Source: Actinokineospora terrae (GTDB lineage Bacteria; Actinomycetota; Actinomycetes; Mycobacteriales; Pseudonocardiaceae). From it: a stretch of 64,000 nucleotides of DNA. Made by a program: the position numbers and the translations under genes. Shown one piece after another: positions 62,647 through 64,000 of this stretch. Within the stretch, counting starts at the first letter, position 1. The number at the start of each line of letters is the position of its first letter. The notes under the pieces were generated by a model, which saw only the letters and a program-made list of their open reading frames with translations, was not told the origin of the DNA and made no database searches. Where the stretch lies: positions 264,599-328,598 of the forward strand of contig NZ_FOGI01000010.1 in assembly GCF_900111175.1 (NCBI RefSeq), given 5' to 3'.

Positions 62647-63851
62647 CGCGCCACCGGCCCGGTCGTGAGCAGGCCGATGTCGGTCAACACCCGCACCAGT
62701 TGCTCCGCGCCGGGCGGTGTCAGCTCCTCGTCCCAGCGGCCGCGGTCGAGCGTGCCGGTGCTGCGCAGCTCGTCCAGCGCGCCGCGCACCTCGACCGGCA
62801 GCCGCACGCGCTTGCCGGAACCGTGCAGCGCCAAGGAGTCCCCGTCGTCGACGACCCGGAACCGCACACCTTCCCGCACGCGCAGGGATCGCGGTGGCGT
62901 GGTGGGCGGCAGCACCGGGACCGGTTCGGCGGGCATCTCCGCGAAGGCCCGGGACCGGATGGCCCACAGCAGGTCCGCCGGGTTCGCCGACTCCGCCGCC
63001 GCGGCCAGCCGCTGCGCCAAGCCGCGCAACGTCGCCCGCGCCACCTGGTCGTCGTCCTCCAACTCCGCCAGCGACACGCTCTCGCGCAGCCACTCGTCGC
63101 CGGGACCCGCCACCGCGACCAGCTCGGTCAGCAGGTCGTGCCGGGTGATCTGCGGGATGGCGAAGGTCAGGTGGATGGACAGCTCGTCGGTGGTGCGCGG
63201 GGAGTGCATGGTGCCGCGCGGGAAGTACAGCGTGTCGCCGGGGCGCAGGGTCAGCTCGTCGAGCGGGGTCGACGCGGCCGCCAGCTCCGCGCGCCTGCTC
63301 GCCGACACGTCGAACCAGGCCTGGCTGGGCAGCGGGTGCGCCAGCGGTTGCGCGCGCAGCTCCCAGTGCTTCTCGCCCGCGATCTGCAGCACGAACACGT
63401 CCTGGACGTCGAAGTGCAGGTCGACGCCCTGCGAGTGCGGCGGGGTGACGAACGCGTTGACCCGCACCGGGTGGCCGACGTCCTCGGACAGCGCCTGGGT
63501 GAACCGGCGCAGCGGCGGGTGGTAGCGGTGCAGCGCGCGCAGCACCAGCGTGTGCCCGGACGCCAGACCCGCGCGGACCGCCTCGGTGCTCAGGAACGGC
63601 GCCGAACCGGGTCGGTCCCCGGGGTCGGCGTGCCCGGCGTCGATGAGCGCGGACTCCTTGCCCGCGCGGACCAACCGCGCCGAGGTGGTGCGCAGACCGC
63701 CATCGGCGAGCAGCCGCTCCAGCACCGCGGCGGAGAACAGGTCACCGAAGCCGCCGGGGAGTTCGGCCGCGGTGGTGTGCAGGTGCCGCCGGTGCTGGAC
63801 ACCGGCGCGGAAGGCCTTTGTGGACAGTGTGGTGCAGCGCGCCAGCGCCAT
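62643..63851 (-). CDS. JmjC/ROXA-like Fe(II)/2-oxoglutarate oxygenase
   Basis: 402 residues from ATG 63851 (GGGAGC upstream). Cupin core: PPHSQGVDLHFDVQDVFVLQIAGEKHWEL with the HxD iron ligands, GDTLYFPRGTMHSP with the second His, then a helical and winged-helix-like C-terminal part as in ribosomal oxygenases and RiPP beta-hydroxylases. Hydroxylates a peptide or small molecule. Start of a tight three-gene run with the methyltransferase and exporter genes. Confidence 0.92.
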   Translation of the reverse strand: MALARCTTLSTKAFRAGVQHRRHLHTTAAELPGGFGDLFSAAVLERLLADGGLRTTSARLVRAGKESALIDAGHADPGDRPGSAPFLSTEAVRAGLASGHTLVLRALHRYHPPLRRFTQALSEDVGHPVRVNAFVTPPHSQGVDLHFDVQDVFVLQIAGEKHWELRAQPLAHPLPSQAWFDVSASRRAELAAASTPLDELTLRPGDTLYFPRGTMHSPRTTDELSIHLTFAIPQITRHDLLTELVAVAGPGDEWLRESVSLAELEDDDQVARATLRGLAQRLAAAAESANPADLLWAIRSRAFAEMPAEPVPVLPPTTPPRSLRVREGVRFRVVDDGDSLALHGSGKRVRLPVEVRGALDELRSTGTLDRGRWDEELTPPGAEQLVRVLTDIGLLTTGPVAR

Positions 63852-63883
63852 GGGTGCTCCCGGGGTCGTGGATCGGGTCGGCC

Positions 63884-64000
63884 TCAGACCGCTGCCGGGC
63901 CGGGAAAGGCGAAGTCCACCGGCAGTGCCAGGTCGGCCCGCTCCGGGACACCCGCGCCCAGCAGGTACACCGCGAACTCCTGGTCGCCGTCGAGCCCCAG
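63884..64000 (-). CDS. C-terminal fragment, possible SagB-like nitroreductase
   Basis: Only the last 38 residues are inside the window; the reading frame runs off the right edge and stops with TGA at 63884-63886. LDGDQEFAVYLLGAGVPE resembles the closing strand of SagB/ThcOx-type FMN dehydrogenases. Too short for certainty. It ends 32 bases before the JmjC gene and is on the same strand. Confidence 0.4.
   Translation of the reverse strand: MGLDGDQEFAVYLLGAGVPERADLALPVDFAFPGPAAV

Noticed and set aside
63852..63883. RiPP precursor gene beside the JmjC gene
   Set aside because: The gap is only 32 bases; nothing peptide-sized fits, so any precursor would be outside the window.

Overview
The window is very GC-rich DNA with strongly biased third codon positions, GTG/TTG starts, GTGA/ATGA stop-start overlaps, many ECF sigma factors, SARP regulators and a Ser/Thr kinase. 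This points to a filamentous actinomycete, most likely of the Pseudonocardiales (Saccharothrix, Actinokineospora or Lentzea type). That is inferred from style; no marker gene fixes the genus. I saw no rRNA, tRNA, CRISPR array or insertion sequence.

Layout. (1) 0-7.4 kb: the end of a hybrid histidine kinase, an internally duplicated unknown protein, a large secreted sortase-type wall protein with a nuclease-like module, and a DGPF protein followed by an ECF42-type sigma factor fused to a decayed tyrosine recombinase. (2) 7.4-20.6 kb: an oxidative flavoenzyme cluster with an AraC regulator. It holds a PF13454-type FAD protein, a class II aldolase, a PPOX protein, a flavin reductase, a VAO-type oxidase, an acyl-CoA-dehydrogenase-fold monooxygenase, a SnoaL protein, an acyl-adenylate ligase, a DHA2 exporter, a TetR regulator and an LLM oxidoreductase. 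It looks like processing of a phenolic or aromatic acid; the substrate is unknown. (3) 20.8-40.6 kb: mostly ordinary genes: amidase, DivIVA-like coiled coil, small membrane proteins, subtilase, membrane sensor kinase, DUF proteins, MFS, PknB-like kinase, NmrA-like protein, LysR and a second DGPF/ECF42 pair. (4) 40.7-44.6 kb: a divergent ECF41 sigma / carboxymuconolactone-decarboxylase-like pair with matching promoters on both strands, a large FAD/NAD(P)-binding protein and a decayed duplication of its 3' end. (5) 44.6-49.4 kb: a Tat-exported BBE-type oxidase, an Rrf2-thyA-dfrA operon and a divergent MFS exporter.

(6) 49.4-64 kb: a biosynthetic locus. Two minus-strand genes encode the two-enzyme route to 3-amino-4-hydroxybenzoic acid (GriI/GriH type: DHAP plus aspartate semialdehyde, then ring closure). 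Facing them is a plus-strand operon of an aromatic-ring FAD hydroxylase, an adenylate-forming ligase, an O-methyltransferase and a SARP. This enzyme set could hydroxylate, methylate and activate the aminohydroxybenzoate, and it resembles the logic of o-diazoquinone (cremeomycin-type) or benzamide pathways. A second SARP, an MFS exporter, a methyltransferase, a JmjC-type oxygenase and the end of a possible SagB-like nitroreductase continue to the right edge, so the cluster is cut off there. Between the two arms lies a frame-shifted ruin of a trypco2-protease-NTPase biological-conflict protein.

The most unusual items are the sigma-recombinase fusion, the mirror-image ECF41 promoter pair next to a decarboxylase-fold protein without its cysteines, the multiply frame-shifted conflict gene, and the aminohydroxybenzoate locus with a stunted adenylating enzyme.
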